Part shown: piece after piece, positions 21,553-30,478 of the stretch | Layout of the letters: each line of letters opens with the position of its first letter | Position numbering within the stretch: position 1 is the first letter of the stretch | Assembly: GCF_006064855.1 (NCBI RefSeq) | Contig: NZ_CP040753.1 | Span: 124,001 to 188,000, forward strand | Source: Sulfitobacter sp. BSw21498 | Lineage (GTDB): Bacteria; Pseudomonadota; Alphaproteobacteria; Rhodobacterales; Rhodobacteraceae | Direction of reading: 5' to 3' | DNA length: 64,000 bases | The notes under the pieces: generated by a model | Told to the model about the DNA's origin: nothing | The model's database searches: none | What the model saw: the letters and a program-made list of their open reading frames with translations, nothing else | Translations under genes and position numbers: made by a program

Positions 21553-22681
21553 ATTTACCGGCGCACAGGTCTTGGGTGCGCAAACGCTAGAGGCCCGTCC
21601 GCTGGCTGTTTCCGAAGGGCGCATCACCGAAACCCCGCAACCCGCCAGCGTCGATCTGCGCGGCTATATCATCATGCCGGGAATCGTAGACGTACACGGT
21701 GACGGGTTCGAACGGCATCTGGCCCCCCGTCGCGGTGCGATGAAAACCATGCATGAAGGGCTGGTCGCAGCCGAGGCAGAACTGGCGGCCAACGGGATCA
21801 CCACCGCCGTTCTTGCGCAATTCATCAGCTGGGAAGGCGGCTTGCGCGGATATGAGTTTGCCGATCAAGTGTTCGGCGCGATCCAAAGTGTATCTGATAC
21901 GCTGGTGACCGATCTACGCGGACAACTTCGGCTAGAAACGCATCTACTGGACCTTTTCGCCGATCTACCCGAGCGTATGGCCGATTGGGGACTGTCCTAT
22001 ATCGTGTTCAACGACCATCTGCCTCACGACAGGTTGGCGAAAGGGCAGGTCCCCAAACGTATGGTCGGCCAAGCGCTCAAGGCGGGGCGTAACCCCGATG
22101 ACCACCTGCGAATGATGCAGGATTTACATGCCCAAAGCGCGGACGTGCCCGGTGCGCTGGACTGGCTGTGCAAAGTTTTGGCAGGGCGTGGCATCCAGAT
22201 GGGCAGCCACGATGACACTACCGCCGACGGCCGCGCAGTCTGGCGCAAACGCGGGGTTCGCGTCGCCGAGTTCCCCGAAACACTGGAGGCTGCGGAAGCC
22301 GCAGCGGCGGGCGGGGATCACGTCGTGCTGGGGTCGCCCAACGTGGTGCGCGGCGGATCACATAACGGCAATGTCTCGGCGGTGGATTTGATCACGATGG
22401 GCGTAGGCGCGGCCCTGGCGTCCGACTATCACTACCCCTCGCCACGACGTGCGGCGTTCATGCTGGCCGACAGCGGTGTGTTGTCTTTGGCGCAGGCATG
22501 GCATCTGGTCTCTGGCGGTCCCGCGGCGGTGCTGGGGCTGTCGGATCGCGGTGAAATCGCCACAGGCAAACGCGCCGATCTACTGGTGTTGGATGCGCAA
22601 ACACGCCGCGTCGCCATGACCATGGCGGGCGGGCGCGTGAGCTATATGACCGGTGATATCGCGGCGCGGTTTGTCAGGTAA
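21539..22681 (+). CDS. phnM: PhnM-like amidohydrolase (ribose 1-methylphosphonate 5-triphosphate diphosphatase family)
   Basis: The 380-residue protein belongs to the PhnM branch of amidohydrolases, which removes pyrophosphate from alpha-D-ribose 1-methylphosphonate 5-triphosphate in the C-P lyase pathway. Metal-site signatures are [13 protein letters not shown] (His53, Asp55, His60), SHDDTTADG near residue 224, and [15 protein letters not shown] near residue 267, with the late [15 protein letters not shown]. The ATG at 21539 has AGAGG upstream and overlaps the lipase gene by 14 bases. No other phn gene is near, so the substrate may differ from that of the classical enzyme. Confidence 0.82.
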   Translation: MLNVEFTGAQVLGAQTLEARPLAVSEGRITETPQPASVDLRGYIIMPGIVDVHGDGFERHLAPRRGAMKTMHEGLVAAEAELAANGITTAVLAQFISWEGGLRGYEFADQVFGAIQSVSDTLVTDLRGQLRLETHLLDLFADLPERMADWGLSYIVFNDHLPHDRLAKGQVPKRMVGQALKAGRNPDDHLRMMQDLHAQSADVPGALDWLCKVLAGRGIQMGSHDDTTADGRAVWRKRGVRVAEFPETLEAAEAAAAGGDHVVLGSPNVVRGGSHNGNVSAVDLITMGVGAALASDYHYPSPRRAAFMLADSGVLSLAQAWHLVSGGPAAVLGLSDRGEIATGKRADLLVLDAQTRRVAMTMAGGRVSYMTGDIAARFVR

Positions 22682-22689
22682 GTTCTGGG

Positions 22690-23763
22690 TCAGCTTGGCC
22701 GTTTGACAATGTTCACATGGCCCATCTTCCGCCCCGGTTTAACATCCGCCTTACCGTAAAGATGCAGCGCCGTTTCGCGCTGTTTGGCCAGCTCGGGCAC
22801 GCGGTCCATGTCATCGCCAATCAGGTTCTCCATCACCACATCGGCATAGCGACTGCCATCGCCCAACGGCCATCCGGCCACGGCACGGATATGCTGTTCA
22901 AACTGGTCCACCGCACAGCCGTTCTGCGTCCAGTGGCCCGAGTTATGGACCCGTGGCGCGATCTCGTTCACGATGAAACCCTGTCGCGTGACGAAAAGTT
23001 CGACCCCAAGAACACCGACATAATCGAGCGCATTCAGTATCTTGGCGGCAAGAAGTACCGCGTCCATGCGCTGCGCTGCGGTCAGGCGGGCAGGGACCGT
23101 GGTGGTGTGCAGGATGCCGTCGCGGTGCACATTCTCACCGGGATCGAAACAGGCCACCTCGCCCGAGGGGCTGCGCGCGGCAATGACCGACACTTCGGCG
23201 GTGAAGTTCACGAACCCTTCGAGCACGGCGGGATTACCCGCCATATCTGCCAACGCACCCGCCGCATCATCCGTGCTGCGCAGACGCGACTGGCCCTTGC
23301 CGTCATAGCCAAATCGGCGGGTCTTCAGAATCGACGGCGCGCCGATGGTCGTCATCGCAGCATCCAGATCGGCCGCATTGGCGATATCGGCAAAGGGGGC
23401 AACGGTCAGCCCCAAGCCTTCAAGGAACTGCTTTTCAACCAAACGGTCCTGACTGGTCCGCAGGGCCTCGCGGTTGGGACGGATGGGGGTAATATTTTCA
23501 ATCACGTCCAGCGCGTCAGTTGGGATGTTCTCGAACTCGAACGTGACAATATCAACCGATTTGGCAAAGGCGGTCAGCGCGTCGACATCATCATATCCGG
23601 CGGTGGTCAGCGCATGGGCGACATCGCCCGCAGGCGGGTTGGCACCGGGTTCAAAGATATGAGTGCGAAACCCGAGACGCGCCGCTGCAACGGCAAGCAT
23701 ACGGCCCAATTGTCCGCCGCCCAAAATCCCGATGGTCGCGCCTGTTTGCAATGCTTCAGTCAT
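22690..23763 (-). CDS. purK: 5-(carboxyamino)imidazole ribonucleotide synthase
   Basis: PurK carboxylates AIR to N5-CAIR with ATP and bicarbonate in purine synthesis. The 357-residue ATP-grasp protein shows [17 protein letters not shown] at the N-terminus, the central [17 protein letters not shown] near residue 148, and the [18 protein letters not shown] block near residue 270. It overlaps the end of purE by 8 bases, and the two enzymes act in sequence. Confidence 0.97.
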   Translation of the reverse strand: MTEALQTGATIGILGGGQLGRMLAVAAARLGFRTHIFEPGANPPAGDVAHALTTAGYDDVDALTAFAKSVDIVTFEFENIPTDALDVIENITPIRPNREALRTSQDRLVEKQFLEGLGLTVAPFADIANAADLDAAMTTIGAPSILKTRRFGYDGKGQSRLRSTDDAAGALADMAGNPAVLEGFVNFTAEVSVIAARSPSGEVACFDPGENVHRDGILHTTTVPARLTAAQRMDAVLLAAKILNALDYVGVLGVELFVTRQGFIVNEIAPRVHNSGHWTQNGCAVDQFEQHIRAVAGWPLGDGSRYADVVMENLIGDDMDRVPELAKQRETALHLYGKADVKPGRKMGHVNIVKRPS

Positions 23764-24244
23764 TCGACGGCTCCTCTGGGATGGACGCGCTCAGCGCATC
23801 GCGCCAGGCATCAAGACGGGCGGCAAGTGCGGGGTCCTGCAGCGCCAGAATACCCGCCGCCATCAGCGCGGCGTTGGCGGCACCGGCCGCACCGATTGCC
23901 ATGGTCGCGACCGGAAAACCGCGCGGCATCTGTACAATCGAATAAAGCGAATCGACGCCCGACAGCGCCTTTGTCTGGACCGGAACGCCGATCACGGGCA
24001 CGCGGGTCTTGGACGCCATCATGCCGGGCAAATGCGCCGCACCGCCTGCACCAGCGATGATGACCTGCAGGCCACGATCAGCGGCAGTCTTGCCATAGCT
24101 CCACAACCGGTCAGGCGTGCGATGTGCCGATACGATCTTGGTCTCGTAAACGATGCCAAGTTCATCCAGCAGCGTCGCTGCCTCGCGCATGGTTGCCCAA
24201 TCGGACTGCGAGCCCATGATGATGCCGACAGGTGGATTTTCCAT
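23756..24244 (-). CDS. purE: N5-CAIR mutase
   Basis: PurE converts N5-CAIR to CAIR, the step after PurK. The 162-residue class I protein shows [12 protein letters not shown] near residues 8-19, SAHRTPDRL near residue 40, [12 protein letters not shown] near residue 65, and [21 protein letters not shown] near residue 88. It is the first gene of the purEK pair. Confidence 0.97.
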   Translation of the reverse strand: MENPPVGIIMGSQSDWATMREAATLLDELGIVYETKIVSAHRTPDRLWSYGKTAADRGLQVIIAGAGGAAHLPGMMASKTRVPVIGVPVQTKALSGVDSLYSIVQMPRGFPVATMAIGAAGAANAALMAAGILALQDPALAARLDAWRDALSASIPEEPSND

Positions 24245-24325
24245 GAAAAGGGCCTTTGCTAGAGCGTATAAGAAGCGCGCACTATAGCCATGATCGCCCG
24301 CGTGGCAATCCGCTGGCGGGCGCTG

Positions 24326-24550
24326 TCATGCGGTAATATCGGGGGTCAGCCGGTCTTCGATCTGCGCAATCAGGTCTTTCATCCGCAGCTTGCGTTTTTT
24401 CAGCCTCTGCAGCGTCAGTTGATCCCCGGTGCCTTTGTCGATCAGCGCGTGAATGGCGTCGTCCAAATCGCGATGCTCGCGGCGGAAAACCTCAAGCTCG
24501 ACACGCAGGACATCGTCATTCTTCATCGACAGATCGGAGGGAGGATTCAT
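24326..24550 (-). CDS. DUF465 (YdcH) family small protein
   Basis: The 74-residue protein matches the YdcH/DUF465 family of short helical proteins of unknown function. The signature HRDLDDAIHALIDKGTGDQ near residues 26-44 leads into the LQRLKKRKLRMKDLIAQIED coiled-coil. Neither the ATG at 24550 nor the one at 24526 has a good ribosome site, so the N-terminus is uncertain. It is transcribed towards purE. Confidence 0.82.
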   Translation of the reverse strand: MNPPSDLSMKNDDVLRVELEVFRREHRDLDDAIHALIDKGTGDQLTLQRLKKRKLRMKDLIAQIEDRLTPDITA

Positions 24551-24617
24551 AAGGCTGGCTGATTCTTGCTATATCTAGGCTTGTGAATATAGGCGTTTGC
24601 AAATCAAAGGCATAGCC

Positions 24618-24646
24618 CTTGCGTCCTGCCCCCTTGCCCCCCATAT
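24618..24646 (+). promoter_or_regulatory. Heat-shock (RpoH-type) promoter of hsp20
   Basis: CTTGCG, fifteen bases, then CCCCATAT matches the sigma-32 consensus CTTGAA-N13-15-CCCCAT closely. It ends about 66 bases before the Hsp20 start codon and faces that gene. Confidence 0.72.
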
Positions 24647-24711
24647 TTGAAACAGGTCGCCGATTGCGGGGCCAGATGACTGACTGTCGCTTATCCTAAA
24701 GGACGTGTCTT

Positions 24712-25128
24712 ATGACCAAATTAACGCTGGCTTCATACCCGCATATGCTGGGTTTTGAACAGTTGGAACGGGTGATGGAACGTACGGCAAAGGCCGGAAA
24801 CGAAGGCTATCCACCGTTCAATATCGAACAAACTTCCGATTATAGTTATCGCATCACGCTTGCGGTTGCAGGTTTTGCGGAACAAGATCTGTCGATAACC
24901 GTTGAGGATAGACAGCTTGTGATCCGTGGCCGGCAGGTCGACGCGCAAGACGAGCGTATCTTTCTGCACCGCGGTATTGCGGCGCGACAGTTCCAGCGGT
25001 CTTTCGTGCTGGCAGATGGCGTAGACGTCGGTGAAGCGCTGATTGAGAATGGTCTGCTTCATGTAGATCTGACCCGCGCCAAACCCGAAAAGGTCGTTCA
25101 GACCATCAAGATCAGAAAAGGGGAATAA
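24712..25128 (+). CDS. Small heat shock protein (Hsp20)
   Basis: The 138-residue protein is an IbpA-type holdase that binds unfolding proteins in the cytoplasm. The alpha-crystallin domain runs from about residue 30 (PPFNIEQTSDYSYRITLAVAG) to the L-x-V/I-type block ENGLLHVDLTR near residue 112, and the C-terminal TIKIRKGE carries the I-x-I oligomerisation motif. An AAAGGA ribosome site precedes the ATG. A heat-shock-type promoter lies upstream, and the DUF1150 gene follows after one base. Confidence 0.95.
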   Translation: MTKLTLASYPHMLGFEQLERVMERTAKAGNEGYPPFNIEQTSDYSYRITLAVAGFAEQDLSITVEDRQLVIRGRQVDAQDERIFLHRGIAARQFQRSFVLADGVDVGEALIENGLLHVDLTRAKPEKVVQTIKIRKGE

Positions 25129-25129
25129 A

Positions 25130-25348
25130 ATGCATAACGAAGAAACGCATGTCCAAGATCGCACCGTCTACGTCAAGATGATCGCTGTGTCCGACCTTCC
25201 CCTAGAGGTGCGCGAGCAGGCGGAAGGGCTGAAACAGCTTTACGCCGTGCATGACGCCGAAGGGCAGCAGCTGGCGCTGGTCGGTGACCGCAAGCTTGCG
25301 TTTAGCCTTGCGCGCGATCACGACTATGCGCCCGTGATGGTGCATTAA
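25130..25348 (+). CDS. DUF1150 family protein
   Basis: The 72-residue protein belongs to DUF1150, a family that in my experience is found next to hsp20 in alphaproteobacteria. It contains KMIAVSDLPLEV near residue 16 and a VGDRKLAFSLARDHDYAPVMVH ending. The function is unknown. It starts one base after the hsp20 stop and is certainly in the same transcript, so a stress role is likely by association. A terminator follows. Confidence 0.87.
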   Translation: MHNEETHVQDRTVYVKMIAVSDLPLEVREQAEGLKQLYAVHDAEGQQLALVGDRKLAFSLARDHDYAPVMVH

Positions 25349-25376
25349 GCAGTAACAGTTAAATTTTGACGAAAAG

Positions 25377-25400
25377 GGTCGCGAGTTCGCGGCCTTTTTT
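25377..25400 (+). terminator. Rho-independent terminator of hsp20-DUF1150
   Basis: A 7-bp stem (GGTCGCG with CGCGGCC, one G-T pair) around an AGTT loop is followed by six T residues. Confidence 0.8.
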
Positions 25401-25425
25401 GTGCGCAAAGTTCACCGGCACCAAC

Positions 25426-25455
25426 GAAAAAGGCCAGCCCGTCGAGGCTGGCCTT
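25426..25455 (-). terminator. Rho-independent terminator of sat-cysC
   Basis: A perfect 10-bp stem (AAGGCCAGCC with GGCTGGCCTT) surrounds a six-base loop. Read on the minus strand it is followed by TTTTTCGTT, so it ends the minus-strand transcript whose stop codon is at 25479. Confidence 0.85.
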
Positions 25456-25478
25456 TGTAGGATCGGTGCGACGAAGGT

Positions 25479-27191
25479 TTACCCCTTGATCAGCCCCATG
25501 CTTTCCAGCTTGAGCAGCACCTGATGCGCGCAGTTGTCGACGTCGACATTTTCTGTCTCGACGCGCAGCTCGGGGTCGGCAGGGACGTCATAGGGGTCTG
25601 AAATCCCTGTGAATTCCTTGATCTTGCCTTCGCGGGCCAGCTTGTACAGACCCTTGCGGTCGCGGCGTTCGCATTCCTCGATGGAGGTGGCGACATGCAC
25701 CTCGACGAAGGCACCAAAGCTTTCCACGTCTTCGCGCACGGCGCGGCGGGTGGTGGCGTAAGGCGCAATGGGCGCGCAGATGGCGATGCCGCCGTTCTTG
25801 GTGATCTCGGACGCGACATAGCCGATGCGGCGGATGTTCAGATCGCGGTGTTCTTTGCTAAAGCCCAGTTCCGACGACAGGTTCTTACGGACGATATCAC
25901 CATCCAGCAGCGTGACGGGACGGCCGCCCATCTCCATCAGTTTGACCATCAAAGCGTTGGCGATCGTCGATTTCCCCGAACCGGAGAAGCCGGTGAAGAA
26001 GACCGTAAAGCCCTGCTTGTTGCGCGGGGGCTTGGTGCGGCGCAGCTCTTCGACCACCTCGGGGAAGGAGAACCACTCGGGGATTTCCAGCCCTTCCTGC
26101 AGACGGCGGCGCAGCTCTGTGCCCGAGATGTTGAGGATGGTGATGTCATCCTTGTCATCGATCTCGTCAATCGCCTCGTATTGCGCGCGCTCGGCCACCC
26201 AAACCATATGTTTGAAGTCGACCATTTCAATGCCCATTTCTTCCTCATGGGTACGGAACAGGTCCTGAGCGTCATAGGCACCATAGAAATCGTCACCGGC
26301 AGAGTTCTTGCCGGGGCCCGCGTGGTCGCGGCCCACGATGAAATGGGTGCAGCCGTGGTTCTTGCGGATCAGACCGTGCCACACGGCCTCGCGCGGGCCG
26401 GCCATGCGCATCGCAAGGTTCAGAAGGCTCATCGCAGTAGTGGCGGCAGGGTATTTGTTCAACACTGCCTCGTAGCAGCGCACGCGGGTAAAGTGGTCTA
26501 CATCGCCGGGCTTGGTCAGGCCGACAACGGGGTGGATCAACAGGTTCGCCTGTGCTTCGCGTGCGGCGCGGAAGGTCAGTTCCTGGTGGGCACGGTGCAG
26601 GGGGTTGCGGGTCTGGAAGGCCACAACCTTGCGCCAGCCCATCTTGCGGAAATAGGTGCGCAGCTCGTTCGGCGTGTCGCGACGCGCCTTGAAATCATAG
26701 TGTACCGGCTGCTGGATGCCGGTCACGGGACCGCCCAGATAGACGCTGCCCGCGGTGTTGTGCAGATAGTTCACCGCCGGATGCGCGCTATCGTCCGCGC
26801 CAAACACGTTCTCTGCCTCGCGGGCCTTATTCGGGACCCAACGGTCGGTGACGGTCATCACCGCCAAGATCACGCCTTCCTGATCGCGCAGCGCGATGTC
26901 CTGCCCAAGCTCGAGCCCTTCAGCGAATTTTTCCGACACATCAAGGTTGATCGGCATCGGCCAAAGCGACCCGTCCGCCAGACGCATGTTTTCGACAACA
27001 CCGTCATAGTCTTCTTCGGTCAAGAAACCCTTAAGAGGGTTAAAGCCACCGTTCATCAGCAGCTCTAGATCGCAGATCTGGCGCGGCGTCAGGTCATGGC
27101 TGACTAGATCGCCAGCTTCCACCTTCAGCTTTTGCGCCGAATCGTAAGAGACATAAAGTTCAGGGATCGGAGCAAGGTTGGGCGTTTGCAT
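25479..27191 (-). CDS. sat-cysC: Bifunctional sulfate adenylyltransferase/adenylylsulfate kinase
   Basis: This 570-residue fusion activates sulfate to APS and phosphorylates it to PAPS. The ATP sulfurylase part covers about residues 1-385, with QTRNPLHRAHQELT near residue 195 and VGRDHAGPGKNS near residue 290. The APS kinase part covers the rest, with the P-loop GFSGSGKST near residue 400 and DGDIVRKNL further on. I use the ATG at 27191 because family similarity begins there. No reductase gene is adjacent. The PAPS could feed assimilation or the sulfotransferase at 59445, though that link is only a suggestion. Confidence 0.96.
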   Translation of the reverse strand: MQTPNLAPIPELYVSYDSAQKLKVEAGDLVSHDLTPRQICDLELLMNGGFNPLKGFLTEEDYDGVVENMRLADGSLWPMPINLDVSEKFAEGLELGQDIALRDQEGVILAVMTVTDRWVPNKAREAENVFGADDSAHPAVNYLHNTAGSVYLGGPVTGIQQPVHYDFKARRDTPNELRTYFRKMGWRKVVAFQTRNPLHRAHQELTFRAAREAQANLLIHPVVGLTKPGDVDHFTRVRCYEAVLNKYPAATTAMSLLNLAMRMAGPREAVWHGLIRKNHGCTHFIVGRDHAGPGKNSAGDDFYGAYDAQDLFRTHEEEMGIEMVDFKHMVWVAERAQYEAIDEIDDKDDITILNISGTELRRRLQEGLEIPEWFSFPEVVEELRRTKPPRNKQGFTVFFTGFSGSGKSTIANALMVKLMEMGGRPVTLLDGDIVRKNLSSELGFSKEHRDLNIRRIGYVASEITKNGGIAICAPIAPYATTRRAVREDVESFGAFVEVHVATSIEECERRDRKGLYKLAREGKIKEFTGISDPYDVPADPELRVETENVDVDNCAHQVLLKLESMGLIKG

Positions 27192-27307
27192 GGGCGTCTC
27201 GCAATATTTTGGGTTCAAATTCGGATATTCGGGCTGATAGACCGCCCAGCTTAGGCTAGGCAACCTTTGCCGCCGGTTTATGGCGAATTACGGACAGTGA
27301 CGTGTTT

Positions 27308-27340
27308 TTTGCTGGGAAAAGCCAATCTTATCCCAGCAAA
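27308..27340. repeat. Perfect 10-bp inverted repeat between sat-cysC and trxB
   Basis: TTTGCTGGGA and TCCCAGCAAA are separated by 13 bases. The hairpin begins 18 bases beyond the trxB stop. Neither strand has a T-run after the stem, so a simple terminator is doubtful. It also lies 117-149 bases upstream of the sat-cysC start and could be a regulator site. Confidence 0.6.
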
Positions 27341-27358
27341 TGCCATTCAGGGCGAACG

Positions 27359-28363
27359 TTATGCGTCGTCTTTTACCTCGGCCCCATAGCCAAGCGGCAG
27401 AGATGTGTCCTTGCCGGAGTCGTCGCCGACCTCTGCGAGGAATCGTTCAGCCTCGAGCGCGGCCATGCAGCCCATGCCAGCGCTGGTCACAGCCTGACGG
27501 TATTTATGGTCGGTCAGATCGCCAGCGGCGAAAACGCCCGGCACAGAGGTTTCAGTGCTGTCAGGCTTGGTGACGACATAGCCGCCCATATGCGTTTCCA
27601 GCGTATCCTTGACCAATTCGTTCGCGGGCGCGTGGCCGATGGCGACGAACACACCTTTACAGGGGATGTCGGTAATCTCGCCAGTTTCCACATGTTTGAC
27701 CTTCACACCTTCAACGCCAAGCGGCGCGTCGGTGCCATAGACTTCGTCCAGCTGGTGGAACCACAGCGGTTCGATCTTGGGGTTTTTCATCAGACGGTCG
27801 ATCAGGATCTTCTCGGCGCGCAACTCGTCGCGACGGTGGATCAGCGTGACCTTGGACGCAAAGTTGGTCAGGAACAGCGCTTCTTCTACGGCGGTGTTAC
27901 CGCCGCCGATAACCACAATTTCCTGATTGCGATAGAAAAAGCCGTCACAGGTGGCACAGGCCGAAACGCCAAAGCCTTTAAACTTCTCTTCGGTTTCCAG
28001 TCCCAGCCATTTCGCACGCGCACCCGTCGCAAGGATCACCGCATCGGCAACATAGGTTGTGCCGCTGTCGCCTTTGGCGTGGAAGGGGCGGCTGGACAGG
28101 TCCAGATCGGTGATGATATCGCCGATGATTTCGGTTCCCATCGCCTTGGCGTGGTCCTGCATGCGGATCATCAGGTCAGGGCCTTGAACCTCGCTGTCAC
28201 CGGGCCAGTTTTCGACCTCGGTTGTGGTGGTCAACTGCCCGCCCGGTTCGATGCCTTGCACAAGGATCGGGTTCAACATTGCGCGGCTGGCATAAACGCC
28301 CGCAGTGTATCCCGCAGGGCCGGAGCCGATGATCAAGAGCTTGGTTTCGCGTGTTTCGGCCAT
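27359..28363 (-). CDS. trxB: Thioredoxin-disulfide reductase
   Basis: TrxB passes electrons from NADPH through FAD to thioredoxin. The 334-residue protein shows the FAD loop [15 protein letters not shown] near residue 13, the redox pair in CATCDG (Cys136, Cys139), the NADPH loop [16 protein letters not shown] near residue 150, and the C-terminal [26 protein letters not shown] use the ATG at 28363, where family similarity begins. It is divergent from an Lrp-type regulator. Confidence 0.97.
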   Translation of the reverse strand: MAETRETKLLIIGSGPAGYTAGVYASRAMLNPILVQGIEPGGQLTTTTEVENWPGDSEVQGPDLMIRMQDHAKAMGTEIIGDIITDLDLSSRPFHAKGDSGTTYVADAVILATGARAKWLGLETEEKFKGFGVSACATCDGFFYRNQEIVVIGGGNTAVEEALFLTNFASKVTLIHRRDELRAEKILIDRLMKNPKIEPLWFHQLDEVYGTDAPLGVEGVKVKHVETGEITDIPCKGVFVAIGHAPANELVKDTLETHMGGYVVTKPDSTETSVPGVFAAGDLTDHKYRQAVTSAGMGCMAALEAERFLAEVGDDSGKDTSLPLGYGAEVKDDA

Positions 28364-28582
28364 GATAAAGAACCCCAGGGTATATAATATGTTGCGTTCC
28401 AACCGATATAGACGCCGCTCGTGTTGCCTTAAACCCCAAGTTTGCATATCCGCCATGCAAAGATCACCGTCATCGAAAATGCGGTTGATTTTTGCTTGAA
28501 TTCAGAACATTGCGCACCGGCGAAAGATTATTGCGTCCAACGTTGTTGGTGCTATAACAATTGAAAATCCTATGGGGGTATT

Positions 28583-29083
28583 ATGGCAGGGACGCGGCTT
28601 GATCCGATTGATCGGAAAATTTTAGCCGAATTGCAGGCAGATGGACGCATGACCAACGTCGAGTTGGCGAAACGCGTCGGCATCTCTGCACCGCCGTGCT
28701 TGCGTCGGGTCCGAACCCTCGAGGAAAGCGGCTATATCCGAGGCTATCATGCCAACGTAAATGCGCGCGAACTCGGGTTCGAGGTACAGGTGTTTGCGAT
28801 GGTCGGACTGGCCAGCCAGGCTGAAACTGATCTAACCGCTTTTGAGGAAAAATGCCGCAACTGGCCGCTTGTCCGCGAATGCCATATGTTGAACGGCGAG
28901 GTGGATTTCCTGCTGAAATGCGTTGCACCGGACCTGTCTAGCTTTCAGAGCTTTCTAACGGGCCAACTGCTGACCACCCCAAATGTCGAAAGCGTCAAGA
29001 CCAGCCTTGTGATCCGGCCGGCCAAGGACGAACCGGGTGTGCCCTTTGATGTGCTGGAAAGCCGTCTGAAAAACGCGCCCTAA
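28583..29083 (+). CDS. Lrp/AsnC family transcriptional regulator
   Basis: The 166-residue protein has an AsnC-type helix-turn-helix (LDPIDRKILAELQ at residues 6-18, then NVELAKRVGISAPPCLRRVRTLEESGYI spread over 25-52) and a C-terminal RAM/ligand-binding domain with PLVRECHMLNGEVDFLLKC near residue 95. It starts at ATG 28583. A divergent promoter region of about 220 bases separates it from trxB, so it may control that gene as well as others. Its ligand is unknown. Confidence 0.93.
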   Translation: MAGTRLDPIDRKILAELQADGRMTNVELAKRVGISAPPCLRRVRTLEESGYIRGYHANVNARELGFEVQVFAMVGLASQAETDLTAFEEKCRNWPLVRECHMLNGEVDFLLKCVAPDLSSFQSFLTGQLLTTPNVESVKTSLVIRPAKDEPGVPFDVLESRLKNAP

Positions 29084-29119
29084 GGCGTTTCGCCCAAGAT
29101 AGAACGCCCAACTTCGGCC

Positions 29120-29872
29120 TTACGCCCGCGGGTAACACAGCGGGCCAAAACCCGTTGCCGCGCCGATATGTGGAAACATCGACAGAAATGCATCGCGTTG
29201 ATGCAGCGGCAGGGCCGCGATCGTGGCGGGGCCGGGGTGGAATGTTTCCATCTCGAGGCCGCTCACGCTGATGGCTGCATGGCGCGCCAAACCCAGATGA
29301 TACAGCCGGACGGGGGTGGGGGGCTGGATCTCGATGATATTTACGCCGTCCACGAGATCGCGCATCAGGGTAAAGACTTTGTGTCCTGTTGCCGCGCCGC
29401 GCAAGTTTTGTGGCGTGTGTAGAATGCGTGCGGCAGGACCGAAGGTCAGGAAACTGGACGGACGTGACAGCCCCAGACTATCCGCCATCACCCGCACCCA
29501 AGGGGTGCGATGACCAGTATCGGCGGGAACAAATTTGCTTGATCCGATCCACAGCAGGGGGGCCTCGGTTCCGTCGGCGCGTACGATCCGGTCGCCGGGG
29601 CATAGGTCTTCGACAGGGGTTTCGCCTTGGGGCGTACGGATCAATGTGCCGCGGGCAAAAGCCGAAAACGGTTCTTCGAACAGCGGGGTTGCAGGGGCGT
29701 AGCCTTCGGTGACAATGACAGTTCCGTCCGGTCGCAATGCCGCGATTTCATAGGCCCGGGTGCGGCCACCCGATCGCGCACGGGCATCGCGCAGAACCGA
29801 ACGAGAGGCCGTCTGCGAATACGGCGTGTGTGTATTGGAGGGGATGAAATCAGGGGCAGTGTGTAATGTCAT
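29120..29872 (-). CDS. Hint (Hedgehog/intein-like) domain protein
   Basis: The 250-residue protein has the N-terminal half of a Hint domain, as in many Rhodobacterales proteins: FARGTLIRTPQGETPVEDL and GDRIVRADGTEAPLLWIGS cover residues 72-111. Hint domains of this form usually begin CFxxGT with a cysteine nucleophile; here the position reads alanine (Ala71-Phe72), so self-cleavage looks impossible. The first 65 residues are polar and basic with no signal peptide. The function is unknown. It has its own position between the lrp gene and a small conserved gene. Confidence 0.78.
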   Translation of the reverse strand: MTLHTAPDFIPSNTHTPYSQTASRSVLRDARARSGGRTRAYEIAALRPDGTVIVTEGYAPATPLFEEPFSAFARGTLIRTPQGETPVEDLCPGDRIVRADGTEAPLLWIGSSKFVPADTGHRTPWVRVMADSLGLSRPSSFLTFGPAARILHTPQNLRGAATGHKVFTLMRDLVDGVNIIEIQPPTPVRLYHLGLARHAAISVSGLEMETFHPGPATIAALPLHQRDAFLSMFPHIGAATGFGPLCYPRA

Positions 29873-30069
29873 GATATGGCCTCTAGATGATCGATTCCAT
29901 GTTTCTCACCCCCGCTGAAGCATGTGCGATCCAGATGAATGGGCGCGTGGCACCCTGCGCGTAAGGCGTGTGGCCAGACCAGTGGGTGCGCCGCCTAGGT
30001 CGACAGAAAAGGCTGTCGCGCCGGTCGAGCCGCTGCAGGGCGCGATACGTCTTGCCAGCCCTGTGAAGC

Positions 30070-30213
30070 TCAGGCGGCCTTTTGGTGCGATTGCGTGGCA
30101 GCGCGCTTTGCGATGAAAGCAGCGCGGCGTGTGCCACGGGACCAAGGCAGGGCGACGCCTTCTTTGTTGGAAGCGTCGATAACCGATTTGATGAAGCGTG
30201 CGTTGGTTTTCAT
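30070..30213 (-). CDS. Small conserved basic protein, 47 residues
   Basis: A short ORF starts at the ATG at 30213 (MKTNARFIKSVIDAS) and ends TQSHQKAA. It is basic (WSRGTRRAAFIAKRAA) with no membrane segment. I recall similar short proteins with KTNxRFIKSV and GxRRAAFIA in Rhodobacteraceae, but no function is known. The upstream extension to 30267 has no such match. An AGGAT-like ribosome site lies a few bases upstream. Confidence 0.62.
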   Translation of the reverse strand: MKTNARFIKSVIDASNKEGVALPWSRGTRRAAFIAKRAATQSHQKAA

Positions 30214-30433
30214 GCTCTGTATCCTACTGTCTATGGGCAGTGCCCGTTCGTTAGGATCAATATGCAAATGATTTTGGGCATGGATGGGGCGTTTAAGGAA
30301 AAAAAGCCGAAAATTTGTAGCGGATTTGAGCAGCTTTGCGACACGCGGCTGAAAACGCTGCGGGCCCTTAAAATTAGGACCTCAGGTAGAAAAATGGCGT
30401 GGTCTGGCGTGGGGACAAGCCGTTTGTGCGGCG

Positions 30434-30472
30434 AAAATTGGGCAGGTGTTTGTCACATTGCCGCCCAATTTC
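30434..30472 (-). terminator. Possible terminator of lgt-midA-pgeF
   Basis: A 9-bp stem (AAATTGGGC with GCCCAATTT) with a 19-base loop lies just after the pgeF stop. The minus-strand side ends in AATTTTC. The long loop and weak T-run make it only a candidate. Confidence 0.35.
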
Positions 30473-30478
30473 AGAGTG

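Noticed and set aside
22717..24060. A 447-codon plus-strand frame across purK and purE
   Set aside because: It crosses two certain minus-strand genes and reads as a low-complexity antisense product.
25695..27068. A 457-codon open frame opposite sat-cysC
   Set aside because: It is antisense to the fusion gene, and no ribosome site or family likeness was seen.
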